Below are positions 36,171 through 46,661 of a stretch of DNA of 61,476 bases, in pieces. How positions within the stretch are numbered: position 1 is the first letter of the stretch; each line of letters opens with the position of its first letter. The stretch is from Acidobacteriota bacterium (lineage in GTDB: Bacteria; Acidobacteriota; UBA6911; JACOSC01), in assembly GCA_016179055.1 (NCBI GenBank), contig JACOSC010000075.1, positions 1 through 61,476 of the forward strand, read 5' to 3'. The notes beneath the pieces were generated by a model. That model was not told the DNA's origin. It ran no database searches and saw only the letters and a list, made by a program, of their open reading frames with translations. A program made the position numbers and the translations under genes.

Positions 36171-37102
36171 ATCTCGACTTCCTCCTCCAGCGTTATTCCG
36201 GTCTCTTTTAGCACTATGGCCTTGACCACGTCGATCAACGCAAAAATGTCCGAGCACGTGGCCTTATGGCGATTGACAATGAAATTCCCATGCTTTTCCG
36301 AAACGACGGCGCCGCCCATCGTTTTGCCTTTAAGGCTTAAATCTTCGATAAGCTTTCCTGCCGGCACAATCGTCCCCGACTGGTCGGTAGGGTTTTTAAA
36401 GATGCAGCCGGCGCTTTTCTCATGAAGCGGCTGCGAGCGTTTGCGTTCCTGCCGATCGAACTTCACGCGCCGCGCGATCTCCCGCGGGTCATCCGAATGC
36501 AGCAGCAAACAAGCCTGCAGCACAATCTCGTCCGTCCCGATCGCCGAGTGCCGATAAGCGAAGTCCAATTGCGACCGTGAAAGATGGCGCACGCCCGTGC
36601 CGGAGCGGGCCGTTATGACCTCCTTGACCACCTCCTTCATTTCTTTGCCATAGGCGCCGGCATTCATGCGCACCATGCCGCCTACCGACCCGGGAATGCC
36701 GCCCAACTCTTCCAGGCCGGCCAGACTCTTGTCCATAGCCTTGCGCACCAGGCGAGGCATGTAGAAATTGGCGGACACTTCCAACTCATTCCCGGCAAAG
36801 CGAGCCGACTTCTCCAAATCGTTCAAGCTGACCACTACAAACGGCAAGCGCGCGTCCGTTACCAGTAGATTGCTTCCCCAACCGATCACTCGCCAGGGAA
36901 TGCTCTCGCCGGCCATGGCTGATAGGAAATCCGCGACCTGCGAAATCGTTCTGGGAAAAGCCAGCGCCGCCGGCCCGCCCACTCCCATAGTCGTGTAGTC
37001 CGCCATCGAGTGGTCGCCGACCCAGCGCACGCCTACCTCCTGGGCGGCCCGCTCGGCGGCTTTCCAGTCATAAGCGATTTTTGGTTCACAACACATGCCC
37101 AC
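36161..37102 (-). CDS. murB: UDP-N-acetylenolpyruvoylglucosamine reductase
   Basis: MurB reduces the enolpyruvyl group to form UDP-MurNAc using FAD and NADPH. The 313-residue protein has the FAD-binding pattern MADYTTMGVGGPAALAF, VIGWGSNLLVTD, ELGGIPGSVGGMVRMNAGAYGKEM, and the catalytic-tail KSAGCIFKNP and GGAVVSEKHGNFIVN. The C-terminal region resembles the shorter type II MurB. The start may be residue 3 (37096). It is upstream of ftsQ with a 10-base overlap and 151 bp downstream of murC. Confidence 0.97.
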   Translation of the reverse strand: MGMCCEPKIAYDWKAAERAAQEVGVRWVGDHSMADYTTMGVGGPAALAFPRTISQVADFLSAMAGESIPWRVIGWGSNLLVTDARLPFVVVSLNDLEKSARFAGNELEVSANFYMPRLVRKAMDKSLAGLEELGGIPGSVGGMVRMNAGAYGKEMKEVVKEVITARSGTGVRHLSRSQLDFAYRHSAIGTDEIVLQACLLLHSDDPREIARRVKFDRQERKRSQPLHEKSAGCIFKNPTDQSGTIVPAGKLIEDLSLKGKTMGGAVVSEKHGNFIVNRHKATCSDIFALIDVVKAIVLKETGITLEEEVEIWK

Positions 37103-37253
37103 TTCCTATCTGAAACCCTTCGGAGCCGCGTGTGCGGCTTGCTCCATTCGCTTCCCGGCAATCGGCGGCCTCCCACCGTCTCTGACTCGCTTGCGATTTC
37201 GTCGCATAGCCGCGAAGTGTGAAGGGTGAGAGAATTCCATGCAGGCAATGCCT

Positions 37254-38630
37254 TCACACTTCGCTCGTATATTCCTTTAGAAAACGCTCGCCAACTTTCC
37301 ATATGTCGCCGGCGCCCAGCGTTATGATTAGATCATTAGCGACCGCCTCGGCCTTAAGCCGCATGACAATGTCATCAAACTTTTCAATGTACATCGTTTT
37401 CTTATGGCCGTACCGCTGGATGTTTTCGACCAGCTTTTGCGCGGATACGCCCGCCACCGGCGTTTCGCCGGCCGCGTAAATGTCCGTGACAATGAGCAGA
37501 TCCGCGTCATAAAAAGCGTGCGAAAACTCTTCAAAAAGATCACAAGTGCGTGTGTAGCGATGTGGCTGGAACACCACCACGAGTCGATGGTCATCCAGCG
37601 ATTTGGCGGCGGCCAGTGTAGCGCGTATTTCCGTGGGATGGTGCCCATAGTCGTCTACGACTTGTATACCATTGACCTCGCCTTTGACCTGGAAGCGTCG
37701 ATCAGCGCCCTGGAAACTTTCCAAAGCCGAGGCGATTACGGCAAAATCCATATCCAGATCCAGACCCACAGCGACCGCGGCCAGCGCGTTCAAGGCATTA
37801 TGTCGTCCCGGCACTTTAATCTTTACGTCGCCTAGCACTTGGTCGCGATAGCGAACCGTCATCGCCGAGCCGAGACCGGAAAGCCGTAGCTTCACCGCCA
37901 CCACGTCGGCTTGCCGGGAAGTGCCATAGCTAATGATCGGCCGCTCTATCTTAGGAAGAATCTCCCGCACTCCGATATCATCAAGACACACAACGGCGGC
38001 GCCATAAAACGGAACCTTGTTGGCGAATTGCACAAAGGCTTGTTTCAAATCGCCGAGGTCGGCGTAATGATCCATGTGCTCTCGATCAATATTCGTGAGC
38101 ACGGCAATAGTCGGGGTTAACTTCAAAAATGACCGGTCACTTTCATCGGCCTCAGCGACGAGGAAATCCCCGCGGCCCAGACGAGCATTGCTGCCCAGAG
38201 CATTGAGACGACCGCCCACCACAATGGTCGGATCAAAGCCTCCCCGCTCCAATACGACCGCCACCATGGAAGTCGTGGTGGTTTTGCCGTGGGACCCGGC
38301 CACCGCGATGCTGTACTTCAGTCGCATTAACTCGGCCAGCATTTCCGCCCGCGGAATGACCGGAATCCCCCGTCGCTTGGCTTCAACTACTTCGGGATTG
38401 TCGGCGCGCACGGCCGACGAAGTGACCACGACATCGGCATCCACCACATGATCGGCCACGTGGCCTTCGCGTATGGCCCCGCCCAAGGCCGCCAAGCGTT
38501 CCGTGATCGGAGAAAGTTTCTGGTCCGAACCGGAAATTTTATAACCCAGATTCAGCAGAACCTCGGCGATGCCGCTCATGCCGATCCCGCCGATTCCAAC
38601 AAAATGAATATGTTTGATCCGCTTAAACAT
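37254..38630 (-). CDS. murC: UDP-N-acetylmuramate--L-alanine ligase
   Basis: MurC adds L-Ala to UDP-MurNAc in peptidoglycan precursor synthesis. The 458-residue protein has [18 protein letters not shown] at the N-terminus, the ATP-binding [38 protein letters not shown] and a C-terminal [14 protein letters not shown] with FQPHRYTRT, all typical of MurC. The gene is followed downstream by murB and preceded by murG, with a family D repeat in the murG-murC gap. Confidence 0.98.
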   Translation of the reverse strand: MFKRIKHIHFVGIGGIGMSGIAEVLLNLGYKISGSDQKLSPITERLAALGGAIREGHVADHVVDADVVVTSSAVRADNPEVVEAKRRGIPVIPRAEMLAELMRLKYSIAVAGSHGKTTTTSMVAVVLERGGFDPTIVVGGRLNALGSNARLGRGDFLVAEADESDRSFLKLTPTIAVLTNIDREHMDHYADLGDLKQAFVQFANKVPFYGAAVVCLDDIGVREILPKIERPIISYGTSRQADVVAVKLRLSGLGSAMTVRYRDQVLGDVKIKVPGRHNALNALAAVAVGLDLDMDFAVIASALESFQGADRRFQVKGEVNGIQVVDDYGHHPTEIRATLAAAKSLDDHRLVVVFQPHRYTRTCDLFEEFSHAFYDADLLIVTDIYAAGETPVAGVSAQKLVENIQRYGHKKTMYIEKFDDIVMRLKAEAVANDLIITLGAGDIWKVGERFLKEYTSEV

Positions 38631-38639
38631 AAATTACGA

Positions 38640-38777
38640 GTAACTGTTCAGCCACACCTTCGACCAAGCCGGAGGGTTTCCGCGCGATTCCAGATTTCAA
38701 ATTTCGTAATTGTTCAACCACCCACGCATTAGGCTATCCTGCCGATACGGAACCGCCGCCAGGGCCTGAGCAGTTAC
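38640..38777. repeat. Family D element, copy 3, between murG and murC
   Basis: The 138 bp element runs from GTAACTGTTCAG to CTGAGCAGTTAC-like ends (GAGCAGTTAC). It contains ACCAAGCCGGAGGGTTTCC and a stretch matching 27645-27720. It fills nearly all of the gap between the murC start (38630) and the murG stop (38780), so it is inside the dcw operon. Confidence 0.75.
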
Positions 38778-38779
38778 AA

Positions 38780-39856
38780 TTACGATTTCATGGCCGCCAG
38801 GGCCAAGTCTACGATTTGAGCCGCGGCGGCCGGTTTCCCTAAAGCGCGGCAGGCCGCCGACATGGCGACCAGCTTTTCCGGGCGCTCGATAAACGCGCGA
38901 ATCTCATCAGCCAAGCGCGCCCCGGTCAATTCCGCTTGCTCCAGCACGCGCGCCGCGCCGCGCACGGCCAGCGCTTCGGCGTTCTTGCGTTGATGGTCGT
39001 CCGCGGCCGTCGGCAACGGAATTAGTAGCGCCGCCTTGCCTGCGGCCGCCAACTCAGCTACGGTGGCCGCGCCGGCCCGCCCGATGATAAGATCAGCCTT
39101 GTCGAATTCCTCGGGCATATTATGAATAAAGGCGCACACGCCGGCCATCATGCCTTCCCGCTGATAACGCTCACGGACCCACACCAAGTCGGCAGCCCCG
39201 GTTTGATGAACAATGCGCAGCCGACGGCCATAGTCCTTCAGATGCGGCAGGGCGTCGCACATGGCATGATTGAGCGCCCGGCTTCCCTGGCTGCCGCCGG
39301 ATAACAATATGGAAAATGGCCGGCCTGGAGGGCGCTGGGCCAGCTTAAAAAATTCCCGACGCACGGGGATGCCGGTCTCGACGCCCTTGCCGCCAAGACG
39401 CGCACGCGCCTCGGTAAACGCCACGGCGGCCTGGCGAACGATCCTGGCGAGCAGACGGTTGGCCAAGCCGGGAAACGCGTTGGGCTCGACAATTATAGTG
39501 GGCAGACGGAGCAGCGCCGCCGCCAACAAAACCGGCCCCGAGGAATAGCCGCCGACTCCGAGCACTACATGCGGCCGAAAGCGCCGCAGAATACGCCAGG
39601 ACTGCGTCAGACTCCTGGGAAGCAACAGCAGATTGGCAACAAGCCGCATCCCGCTCATGCCTTTCAGTCCTCCTACGTCGATCACTTCCAAGGGGAATCC
39701 TTCTCGCTTCAAAATATCTGATTCAAGGGGCCGCGCCGTGCCGACGAAGCATACATCGCAGTCCGGGTCGCGCGCCTGGAACTCACGCGCAATGGAGACC
39801 CCTACAAACACGTGACCCCCTGTTCCACCACCCGCCATAATAACTCGCAATGCCAT
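38780..39856 (-). CDS. murG: Undecaprenyldiphospho-muramoylpentapeptide beta-N-acetylglucosaminyltransferase
   Basis: MurG adds GlcNAc to lipid I to give lipid II on the inner face of the membrane. The 358-residue GT28 protein opens RVIMAGGGTGGHVFVGVSIA, and has VLGVGGYSSGPVLLAA, PTIIVEPNAFPGLANRLL, ILLSGGSQGSRALNHAM, and GRAGAATVAELAAAGKAALLIPLPTAADDHQRKNAEALA-type acceptor motifs, cited in part. The ATG at 39856 lies 27 bases beyond the ftsW stop. Confidence 0.98.
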   Translation of the reverse strand: MALRVIMAGGGTGGHVFVGVSIAREFQARDPDCDVCFVGTARPLESDILKREGFPLEVIDVGGLKGMSGMRLVANLLLLPRSLTQSWRILRRFRPHVVLGVGGYSSGPVLLAAALLRLPTIIVEPNAFPGLANRLLARIVRQAAVAFTEARARLGGKGVETGIPVRREFFKLAQRPPGRPFSILLSGGSQGSRALNHAMCDALPHLKDYGRRLRIVHQTGAADLVWVRERYQREGMMAGVCAFIHNMPEEFDKADLIIGRAGAATVAELAAAGKAALLIPLPTAADDHQRKNAEALAVRGAARVLEQAELTGARLADEIRAFIERPEKLVAMSAACRALGKPAAAAQIVDLALAAMKS

Positions 39857-39883
39857 ACGATGGATGTTTGCAAACCCGCAACC

Positions 39884-41026
39884 TCAACCCCGTGCCGCGG
39901 AGGAATTCATGGACATGGATCGCAAATCGGCCGGGCTCGAATACTGGGAGACATTCAGCAGAATTCCAACCGCGACGAGGCTTACTATAATCGAAGAGCC
40001 GCCCATGCTGACGAAAGGCAACGGAATCCCTTTCGTGGGCAGCAGTTTCAAGACGACACCCATGTTGATGAAAGCCTGTACGACAATCAGCAAAGTCAGC
40101 CCGAGCGCCAAGAAGAAGCCGAAGCGATCCGGCGCCCGCACCGCCGCCTTGAGCCCGCGCCAGAAAAACACCAGAAACAAGAATGAAACCAACGTTGTCC
40201 CAATCAATCCGAATTCCTCACCAATCACTGAAAAAATAAAATCGGTGTGCGGTTGCGGTAAGAAGAACAGTTTCTGTTTACCATCACCGAGGCCCAAGCC
40301 GGTAATTCCGCCCGAGCCAATGGCAATTAAAGATTGCGTGATCTGGTACCCGGCGCCCAGTCGATCTGCCCCATCGCCAAAAAAGAACGTGAGCATCCGC
40401 TGCAGTTGATAAGGGTTCCTTAGAATCACGGCGGCTAAGGCGATACTCGCCGCGGCCGCCGCGCTGATTAAGTAGCGCCATCGCAACCCGGCCGTAAAAA
40501 GCATCAGTACGGCCACGATCAACAGACAGGCCGCCGTGCCCAGATCCGGCTCGATCATGATCAACCAAGCGAAAAGACCAACGACTAGGAAGTACGGCAA
40601 CAAGCCGCGGCTAAATTGATTTATTGGTTGCCCACGCCGGGATAAGAACCCAGCCATGAACAGAACCATCGTCAGCTTGGCCGCCTCTGAAGGTTGGAAA
40701 CCCAGCGGCCCCCATTGCAACCAGCGATGGACATTGGCGGACGGGCCCTGCCGCAAAACCAACAGCAGCAGCACAAGGCACAGCCCCAACCCTGAAAAGA
40801 CCACCGCAGCATTGTTATAGCGCCGGTAATTGATTCGCATAAAAATCCACATCAGCGATAAACCGAGCAGCGCCACAACCGATTGATGCAAGAAAGCGTA
40901 CGAGAAAATGCCAAGCTGCTTGTTATTGAGAAGAGCGGAAGCGCTGTTGACCATGACGATCCCAAACAACACCAGAGCCACGGTTACGGCAAACAACCAT
41001 TTATCCGGCGAAAGTTTTCTAGGCAT
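39884..41026 (-). CDS. ftsW: Lipid II polymerase/flippase FtsW (SEDS family)
   Basis: FtsW is the septal SEDS glycosyltransferase that works with FtsI. The 380-residue protein has about ten membrane segments, beginning KWLFAVTVALVLFGIVMVNSASA, with GPSANVHRWLQWGPLGFQPSEAAKLTMVL (the family's conserved W and QPSE), then TDFIFSVIGEEFGLIG and a C-terminal PTKGIPLPFVSMGGSSI, all signature sites; Lys/Pro-rich parts are cytosolic. It starts 6 bases after the murD stop and probably shares its transcript. Confidence 0.97.
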   Translation of the reverse strand: MPRKLSPDKWLFAVTVALVLFGIVMVNSASALLNNKQLGIFSYAFLHQSVVALLGLSLMWIFMRINYRRYNNAAVVFSGLGLCLVLLLLVLRQGPSANVHRWLQWGPLGFQPSEAAKLTMVLFMAGFLSRRGQPINQFSRGLLPYFLVVGLFAWLIMIEPDLGTAACLLIVAVLMLFTAGLRWRYLISAAAAASIALAAVILRNPYQLQRMLTFFFGDGADRLGAGYQITQSLIAIGSGGITGLGLGDGKQKLFFLPQPHTDFIFSVIGEEFGLIGTTLVSFLFLVFFWRGLKAAVRAPDRFGFFLALGLTLLIVVQAFINMGVVLKLLPTKGIPLPFVSMGGSSIIVSLVAVGILLNVSQYSSPADLRSMSMNSSAARG

Positions 41027-41032
41027 AGTGGT

Positions 41033-42418
41033 TCACGACGGTATTGAGTTTTTATACGCCAACACCTCGGCTTTGAACACACGGCCACGGTGCTCGAAAT
41101 TGTCAAACATGTCAAAACTGGCGCAGGCCGGCGCCAGCACTATCGTATCGCCAGGCCTAGCCATGGCGGCCGCTTTAGCGACAACATCGTTCAGGTCGGC
41201 GCAGCGCGTCATCGGCACACAGCCTTCCAGGGCGCGCGCAATCGTATCGCCGGCTGCCCCGATAAGGAGAACGTGTTTCACACGGCCACTCATGCCCGCC
41301 CGCAACGTCGTAAAGTCGCCGCCCTTGTCTTTCCCCCCCAGGATCAACAGAAGGTTGCCGGCAAAGCTCTCAATCACCTTGATCGTAGCGTCCACACTCG
41401 TGGCTTTGGAGTCGTTGTAATAATCGACTCCGTTAATCGCACAGACAAATTCCAACCTATGCTCGACGCCGGGGAAGCGCGACACGACGCCCTGCATGGT
41501 CTGTGCCTCCACACGGCAAAGTATCCCCACGGCCAAAGCGGCAAGGACATTCTCCTGATTATGACCGCCCTTCAACGGTATATCGGAGGTGGACAGTAGG
41601 GTTTGTTCCTGATCGCCGTTGCGGAAAATAAAATGATCGCCGCGGCGGAAGAGACCTTGGTCAAGCTCTTGGTGTCGACTGAACCACATAAGGTTGCTGC
41701 GCAAAGCGGACGCCGCACCTGCCGCGGGCGCGTTGTCGGCGTTCAAAATGGCGTAGTCGGCCGCGGTCTGGTTGCCGAACAGGCCGTACTTGGCCTTGGC
41801 ATAGGCGGCGAAGGAGCTATACCGGTCCATGTGATTCGGAGTAATGTTGAGCAAGACGCCGATGAAGGGTCGGAAGCGGGCGATCCCTTCCAACTGGAAG
41901 CTGGAAATTTCCGTCACATAGAGATCCTCCGGCGTAGAATCCTCCACGAAACCGATCAAGGGCGAACCGATATTTCCGGCCACGCAGCAGCGCAGGCCAC
42001 CGGCCTTTAACACTTCTCCCGCCAGCGTTGTGGTTGTAGTTTTGCCATTAGACCCGGTAATGCCAATGATGCGGCCGCGTAGGTGACGGAAGGCCAGCTC
42101 GATCTCGCTGATGACGGCGATCCCGGCCGCCAGCGCGGCTTGAATGGGCGCCATCGCCATAGGCACGCCGGGACTGACTACCACGAGCTCCGCCTGGCGA
42201 AACGTTTGCGGGTCATGCCGGCCCAATTCGAAACGCACCTCGCCCCCAAATCGCTTGGCCGCCGCTCTTATTTCCTGAACGGGCGCCGCCAACGCCGATT
42301 CGGCTTGAATATCATTGATGATGATTTCGGCGCCGTTTTGCAGAAGGAACTCGGCGGCGGCAATACCGGTGCGGGCCAACCCGACCACTAGGACTTTCTT
42401 ACCCTTATACAGCTTCAT
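41033..42418 (-). CDS. murD: UDP-N-acetylmuramoyl-L-alanine--D-glutamate ligase
   Basis: MurD adds D-Glu to the peptidoglycan precursor. The 461-residue product has VLVVGLARTGIAAAEFLL, SPGVPM, the ATP site IGITGSNGKTTTTTLAGEVL, EISSFQLEGI, LNITPNHMDRY, and C-terminal INGVDYYNDSKATSVDATI, LILGGKDKGGDFT and VLLAPACASFDMFDNFEHRG-type sequence (here IVLAPACASFDMFDNFEHRG), all MurD specific. It lies between mraY and ftsW in the dcw cluster. Confidence 0.98.
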   Translation of the reverse strand: MKLYKGKKVLVVGLARTGIAAAEFLLQNGAEIIINDIQAESALAAPVQEIRAAAKRFGGEVRFELGRHDPQTFRQAELVVVSPGVPMAMAPIQAALAAGIAVISEIELAFRHLRGRIIGITGSNGKTTTTTLAGEVLKAGGLRCCVAGNIGSPLIGFVEDSTPEDLYVTEISSFQLEGIARFRPFIGVLLNITPNHMDRYSSFAAYAKAKYGLFGNQTAADYAILNADNAPAAGAASALRSNLMWFSRHQELDQGLFRRGDHFIFRNGDQEQTLLSTSDIPLKGGHNQENVLAALAVGILCRVEAQTMQGVVSRFPGVEHRLEFVCAINGVDYYNDSKATSVDATIKVIESFAGNLLLILGGKDKGGDFTTLRAGMSGRVKHVLLIGAAGDTIARALEGCVPMTRCADLNDVVAKAAAMARPGDTIVLAPACASFDMFDNFEHRGRVFKAEVLAYKNSIPS

Positions 42419-42540
42419 ACTTTCAAATTCCGGCCAAGGGGCCGCAGACTCAAGACTTCACGTTTTGGGCCTCTGACATCTTCATTCGACATCGGCGGTC
42501 TGAGCTCTGGATCGCAACGTTTTCATAGGGGCTATGGGCG

Positions 42541-43656
42541 TCAGCGCAATTTTAGTGTCGTGAGGCTAAACAGCGTGAAGACAATAGCGGCAATCCAGAA
42601 TCGTATAACGATCTTTGACTCTTTCCAGCCCAGCAATTCAAAATGGTGGTGCAAAGGCGACATGAGGAAAATTCGCTTGCCGGTCATCTTAAAGGAGGCG
42701 ACCTGCAGAATCACCGAAAGGGCCTCCATAACAAACACGCCCCCAATCATAATTAACAACAATTCCTGCTTAATCAAAACCGCCACGGTTCCCAGCGCCC
42801 CGCCCAAGGAGAGCGATCCCACGTCGCCCATAAAGATTTCGGCCGGGTAGGCGTTGTACCATAGGAATCCCAACGAGGCGCCGACCATCGCGCCACAAAA
42901 AATGACCAGCTCACTAACTTTAGGATTCCATATCAGCCCTAGGTGATGCGCGAACACGCTATGGCCGGTGACATAGGTAAGCACCGTCAATGCGGAGGCG
43001 GCGATCAAAACGCAGCCGACCGCCAAACCATCTAGTCCATCGGTAAGATTGACGGCGTTGGAAGATCCCACAATGACTGTGGTCACAAACAGAAGTAATG
43101 GGCTCAGCAGAGGCAAGCCCAGCACACAATAGGCGGCCAAGTCCGGGGTGAATCGCTTAAAAAAGGGAACGCTGAGACGCGTACTGTAGGAGCCATAGTT
43201 CGACAGAATAATGAGCGCGCCGCAAATGGCTACGCTCAGCCCCACCTGCACCAGGATCTTCTTGCGCCCGGTTAACCCCAACGAACGTTGCCGGACTAAC
43301 TTCAAATAGTCATCCATGAATCCCAGCACGCCCAAGGTCAGTGTGGACAGAATTACAATCCATATATAAGGATTGCCAAGATCGGCCCAAAGCAGCGTCG
43401 GAACTATGATGCTGATCAATATAAGAATGCCGCCCATGGTCGGCGTGCCCGCTTTAGCCTGATGCGAAGCTGGACCTTCTTGGCGTATCTGTTGCCCAAT
43501 CTGAAACTCTTTCAATCGACCTATTAACCAGGGGCCGAGCAACAGACTGATCAAGAGCGCGGTCAGCGAGGCATAGGCAGTCCTAAACGTAATGTAGCGA
43601 AATACGTTGAAAACGATGGAGTATGAATGTAAAGGATAAAACAAGTAGTAAAGCAC
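42541..43656 (-). CDS. mraY: Phospho-N-acetylmuramoyl-pentapeptide-transferase
   Basis: MraY transfers phospho-MurNAc-pentapeptide to undecaprenyl phosphate, making lipid I. The 371-residue protein has ten membrane segments, with [49 protein letters not shown] (acidic catalytic loop), the region [17 protein letters not shown], and the C-terminal [19 protein letters not shown]. The start is GTG at 43656, directly after the murF stop, with AGAGG eight bases upstream. Confidence 0.98.
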   Translation of the reverse strand: MLYYLFYPLHSYSIVFNVFRYITFRTAYASLTALLISLLLGPWLIGRLKEFQIGQQIRQEGPASHQAKAGTPTMGGILILISIIVPTLLWADLGNPYIWIVILSTLTLGVLGFMDDYLKLVRQRSLGLTGRKKILVQVGLSVAICGALIILSNYGSYSTRLSVPFFKRFTPDLAAYCVLGLPLLSPLLLFVTTVIVGSSNAVNLTDGLDGLAVGCVLIAASALTVLTYVTGHSVFAHHLGLIWNPKVSELVIFCGAMVGASLGFLWYNAYPAEIFMGDVGSLSLGGALGTVAVLIKQELLLIMIGGVFVMEALSVILQVASFKMTGKRIFLMSPLHHHFELLGWKESKIVIRFWIAAIVFTLFSLTTLKLR

Positions 43657-45063
43657 CTAATCGCCTCTCAGCTTGAAAGTCTCCTTAATCTTGGCTACGG
43701 CTCGATCCATGCGAATACCCCGGGAGCCTTTCACCAGGAGCAGGTCCCCATGACCTGCCAGCGTGCAGAGAAAGGCTCCCGCGGACACAGCGTCTGGAAA
43801 AAAATGTACATGACTCGGAGATAGGCCCTCGGCCATCGCGCCTTCACCCAACCGTCGGCTTTCTTCGCCGACGCAAAGCAGCTCGTCCACCGGGGCGCGT
43901 GCGATAAAACGGCCACATTCCCTGTGCAACTCGCCGCTCTGGGGACCGAGTTCCAACATTGCGCCGACCGCGACCATGCGGCGTCGGTATCCTGTTATTT
44001 GACTAAATGTGGTTATCATCTCTCGTAGCGCTTGGGGATTGGAATTATAGGAGTCGTCAATTAAGGTAAACCCCTCGATGAAATGCAGGACCTCCCCGCG
44101 CCGGGCGCTCGGACACAACGTCGCCATTTGCCGCGCGATCAAAGAAAGATTCAACCCAAAGTGCACGCCGGTCGCGATCGCTGCCAGCGCGTTATACACG
44201 TTGTGCTTCCCAATCATGGCGATGGTGACTTCTTGGGCCTGATCACGATAACATGCCGTAAAGCGAGTCGTCGAAAGGCCGCCGGCCACGATGTCGTGCG
44301 CGGTGACCTCCGCCGCCGAGTCGACGCCGTAAGAGAGCGTTGCCCCGCGGAATGAGCGGCCAATTCTTTCAACGTAAGGATCATCCATGTTGTAAATCAC
44401 GGTTCCCCGGCTATCCATATAATGAGCCAGCTCCGCTTTGGCCGCGGCGATCGCTTCGACGGATGAAAAATTCTCCAGGTGGACAGGCGCGACATTGGTA
44501 TACACGCCGACCGACGGTTCGGCGATTTCGCAGAGTCGAACAAGCTCCCCTGGGTGATTCATCCCCATTTCTACCACCGCCAAGTCATGCGACGCGTCAA
44601 GTTGATATAACGTGAGGGGCAGTCCAAATTGATTATTCAAGTTACCCTGCGACTTTAGCACGCTACCGACGCCTTCCAGGACCTTGGCGATCATGTCCTT
44701 GGTGGTCGTCTTTCCCATGCTGCCGGTAACGGCCACCACCGGCCGGCGCCAACGGGCGCGGGCCAGGGCGCCGACTTCTTGCAAAGCCCGTGTGGTGTCG
44801 GCCACCTGAATAATCGTCGCGCCGGTCAACCCTCGAAATTGTGAATGGTCTTGCGAGACCACCGCCCCACAGGCGCCGCGGTTGAGGGCCTCTTCCACAA
44901 ACGAGTGGCCGTCAAAGTGGGGACCGCTAATCGCAAAAAAAAGATCGCCGGCGTTGAGCGTGCGCGAGTCTATCGATAAGGAAGGCGCATCACCCTCTGC
45001 GGAGCCGGCCAGTAGCCGGCCTCCCGTCGCTTCAATGATTTCTTTAAAACTCAGACCCGACAT
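43657..45063 (-). CDS. murF: UDP-N-acetylmuramoyl-tripeptide--D-alanyl-D-alanine ligase
   Basis: MurF adds the D-Ala-D-Ala dipeptide. The protein has VVAVTGSMGKTTTKDMIAKVL (ATP site), HDLAVVEMGMNHPGELVRL, VYTNVAPVHLENF, YNALAAIA and SYNSNPQALREM. The ATG at 45063 opens MSGLSFKEIIEATGG, the usual N-terminus; the frame is open to 45117, where an ATG with a GAGGA directly abutting is a poorer candidate. Since no ddl is nearby, the D-Ala-D-Ala supply must be encoded elsewhere. Confidence 0.95.
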   Translation of the reverse strand: MSGLSFKEIIEATGGRLLAGSAEGDAPSLSIDSRTLNAGDLFFAISGPHFDGHSFVEEALNRGACGAVVSQDHSQFRGLTGATIIQVADTTRALQEVGALARARWRRPVVAVTGSMGKTTTKDMIAKVLEGVGSVLKSQGNLNNQFGLPLTLYQLDASHDLAVVEMGMNHPGELVRLCEIAEPSVGVYTNVAPVHLENFSSVEAIAAAKAELAHYMDSRGTVIYNMDDPYVERIGRSFRGATLSYGVDSAAEVTAHDIVAGGLSTTRFTACYRDQAQEVTIAMIGKHNVYNALAAIATGVHFGLNLSLIARQMATLCPSARRGEVLHFIEGFTLIDDSYNSNPQALREMITTFSQITGYRRRMVAVGAMLELGPQSGELHRECGRFIARAPVDELLCVGEESRRLGEGAMAEGLSPSHVHFFPDAVSAGAFLCTLAGHGDLLLVKGSRGIRMDRAVAKIKETFKLRGD

Positions 45064-45150
45064 AAACCGGCGTACACATTCTATAATCAGCCACGTTGAG
45101 TAACGGGCCGACGACATTCCTCGGAGAAGCCACAGACCTCTACGGTCCTG

Positions 45151-46626
45151 TTAACGTCGGCCCGCCAGCCACTCTTGTAATAATTCGCGAGCGACCAGCC
45201 GATCGTCGAACGGGATAGCTTGGTGGCCGACGGTCTGCGTTGTTTCATGCCCTTTTCCGGCCACGACAACCACATCCGTGGGCTGCGCCTGAGTTATCGC
45301 ATGTCGAATAGCGGCCCGCCGATCGGCGATCAAAATATAAGCGCCTCCGGAAGCTTTCAACCCAGGTTCGATCTCTTTTAAAATCTCATACGGGTCTTCA
45401 CGGCGCGGGTTGTCCGATGTCGCCACGGTGAGATCGCTGTAACGGCCGGCAACCTCACCCATCAACGGCCGCTTGCTTCGGTCGCGATCCCCGCCGCAGC
45501 CAAATACGGTAATAATGCGCCCCGTGGTGCAATCCTTCATTAACTCAAGTAGGTTGCGCAAGGCATCATCGGTATGCGCGTAATCCACCAGCAATTCAAA
45601 TGGCTGACCCTCGCAGATCCGCTCCACTCGCCCGGGCACGCACGGCAGAGCTGCTATGCCGTGCTGTATCGTTTGATCCGACAGCTTGAGACCGGCACAA
45701 GTCGCCACGGTAGCGAGGATATTATAAACGTTCGCCTTGCCCGGCAAGGTTGATTCGATTTCTAAGGAGCGCCCGGCGATACCGACTTCAACACGTATAT
45801 GCTTAACGTCATACGTATAGCTGACGGCATGAACTGCGGCCAAATCGCTGAGACCGTAGGTGACGGCCGCAGGCAACTCAGCGGCCAAACGGCGGCCCCA
45901 GGGATCATCAATATTAATCACGCAAAGGTCAGGCGCGACGCCGGTTTCGTTGACGAAGAGCCGTCGCTTGGCTTGAAAGTACGATTCAAAATCACCGTGG
46001 TAATCCAGGTGATCGCGCGTCAAGTTGGTAAAAACGGCGACTCGAAAGCGGAACCCGTAGACTCGCGAACGATCCAGCGCGTGGGATGAAACTTCCATCA
46101 CCCCATAGCGGCACCCGCGCGCGCAAGCTTGATCGAGCAAAGCCAAGAGATCCGGCGCTTCCGGGGTTGTGCGCTCGGCCGGCCGTATATCCTCATCCCC
46201 AATTCGGGCATTGATGGTCCCCACCAAACATACTTTCTCGCCACCGACGCGCAAGACCGAGTCAACCAGATAGGCCGTCGTCGTCTTGCCATTAGTACCG
46301 GTAATCCCAACCATTTCCATACGCGCCGTAGGATCGTGATAAAAGGCGGCCGACACCTGGGCCAGCGCCTTGCGGGCATCGGCTACCGATACCCACGCAA
46401 CGTCGTTGTCGATCGGCGCCCGCTCCGAAAGGATGGCCGTGGCGCCGTTGGCAATGGCCTGACGAACGTAGAGATGGCCGTCGGTCTGTTCGCCTTTCAT
46501 GGCCACAAATAAAGACCCGGGAATCACCCGACGAGAATCGTATACGACCGCGGTAACCGGTTGCGACGGCGAGCCCGTATGCGTATAACGCTGCTTAATG
46601 GCTGATAGAATGGTGCCGAGAATCAC
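45151..46626 (-). CDS. murE: UDP-N-acetylmuramoyl-tripeptide synthetase MurE (meso-DAP type)
   Basis: MurE adds the third amino acid of the stem peptide. The 491-residue protein has VVYDSRRVIPGSLFVAMKGEQTDGH, the ATP motif MVGITGTNGKTTTAYLVDS, EVSSHALDRSRVYG, NLTRDHLDYH and VTVFGCGGDRDRSKRPLMG-like blocks. The C-terminal TSDNPRREDP motif (DNPR) is the signature for meso-diaminopimelate. The gene starts at 46626 and its upstream gap to ftsI contains a family B element. Confidence 0.97.
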   Translation of the reverse strand: MILGTILSAIKQRYTHTGSPSQPVTAVVYDSRRVIPGSLFVAMKGEQTDGHLYVRQAIANGATAILSERAPIDNDVAWVSVADARKALAQVSAAFYHDPTARMEMVGITGTNGKTTTAYLVDSVLRVGGEKVCLVGTINARIGDEDIRPAERTTPEAPDLLALLDQACARGCRYGVMEVSSHALDRSRVYGFRFRVAVFTNLTRDHLDYHGDFESYFQAKRRLFVNETGVAPDLCVINIDDPWGRRLAAELPAAVTYGLSDLAAVHAVSYTYDVKHIRVEVGIAGRSLEIESTLPGKANVYNILATVATCAGLKLSDQTIQHGIAALPCVPGRVERICEGQPFELLVDYAHTDDALRNLLELMKDCTTGRIITVFGCGGDRDRSKRPLMGEVAGRYSDLTVATSDNPRREDPYEILKEIEPGLKASGGAYILIADRRAAIRHAITQAQPTDVVVVAGKGHETTQTVGHQAIPFDDRLVARELLQEWLAGRR

Positions 46627-46661
46627 ACATACCCCTAAAAAAGCTACGCCCTAAAAATTAG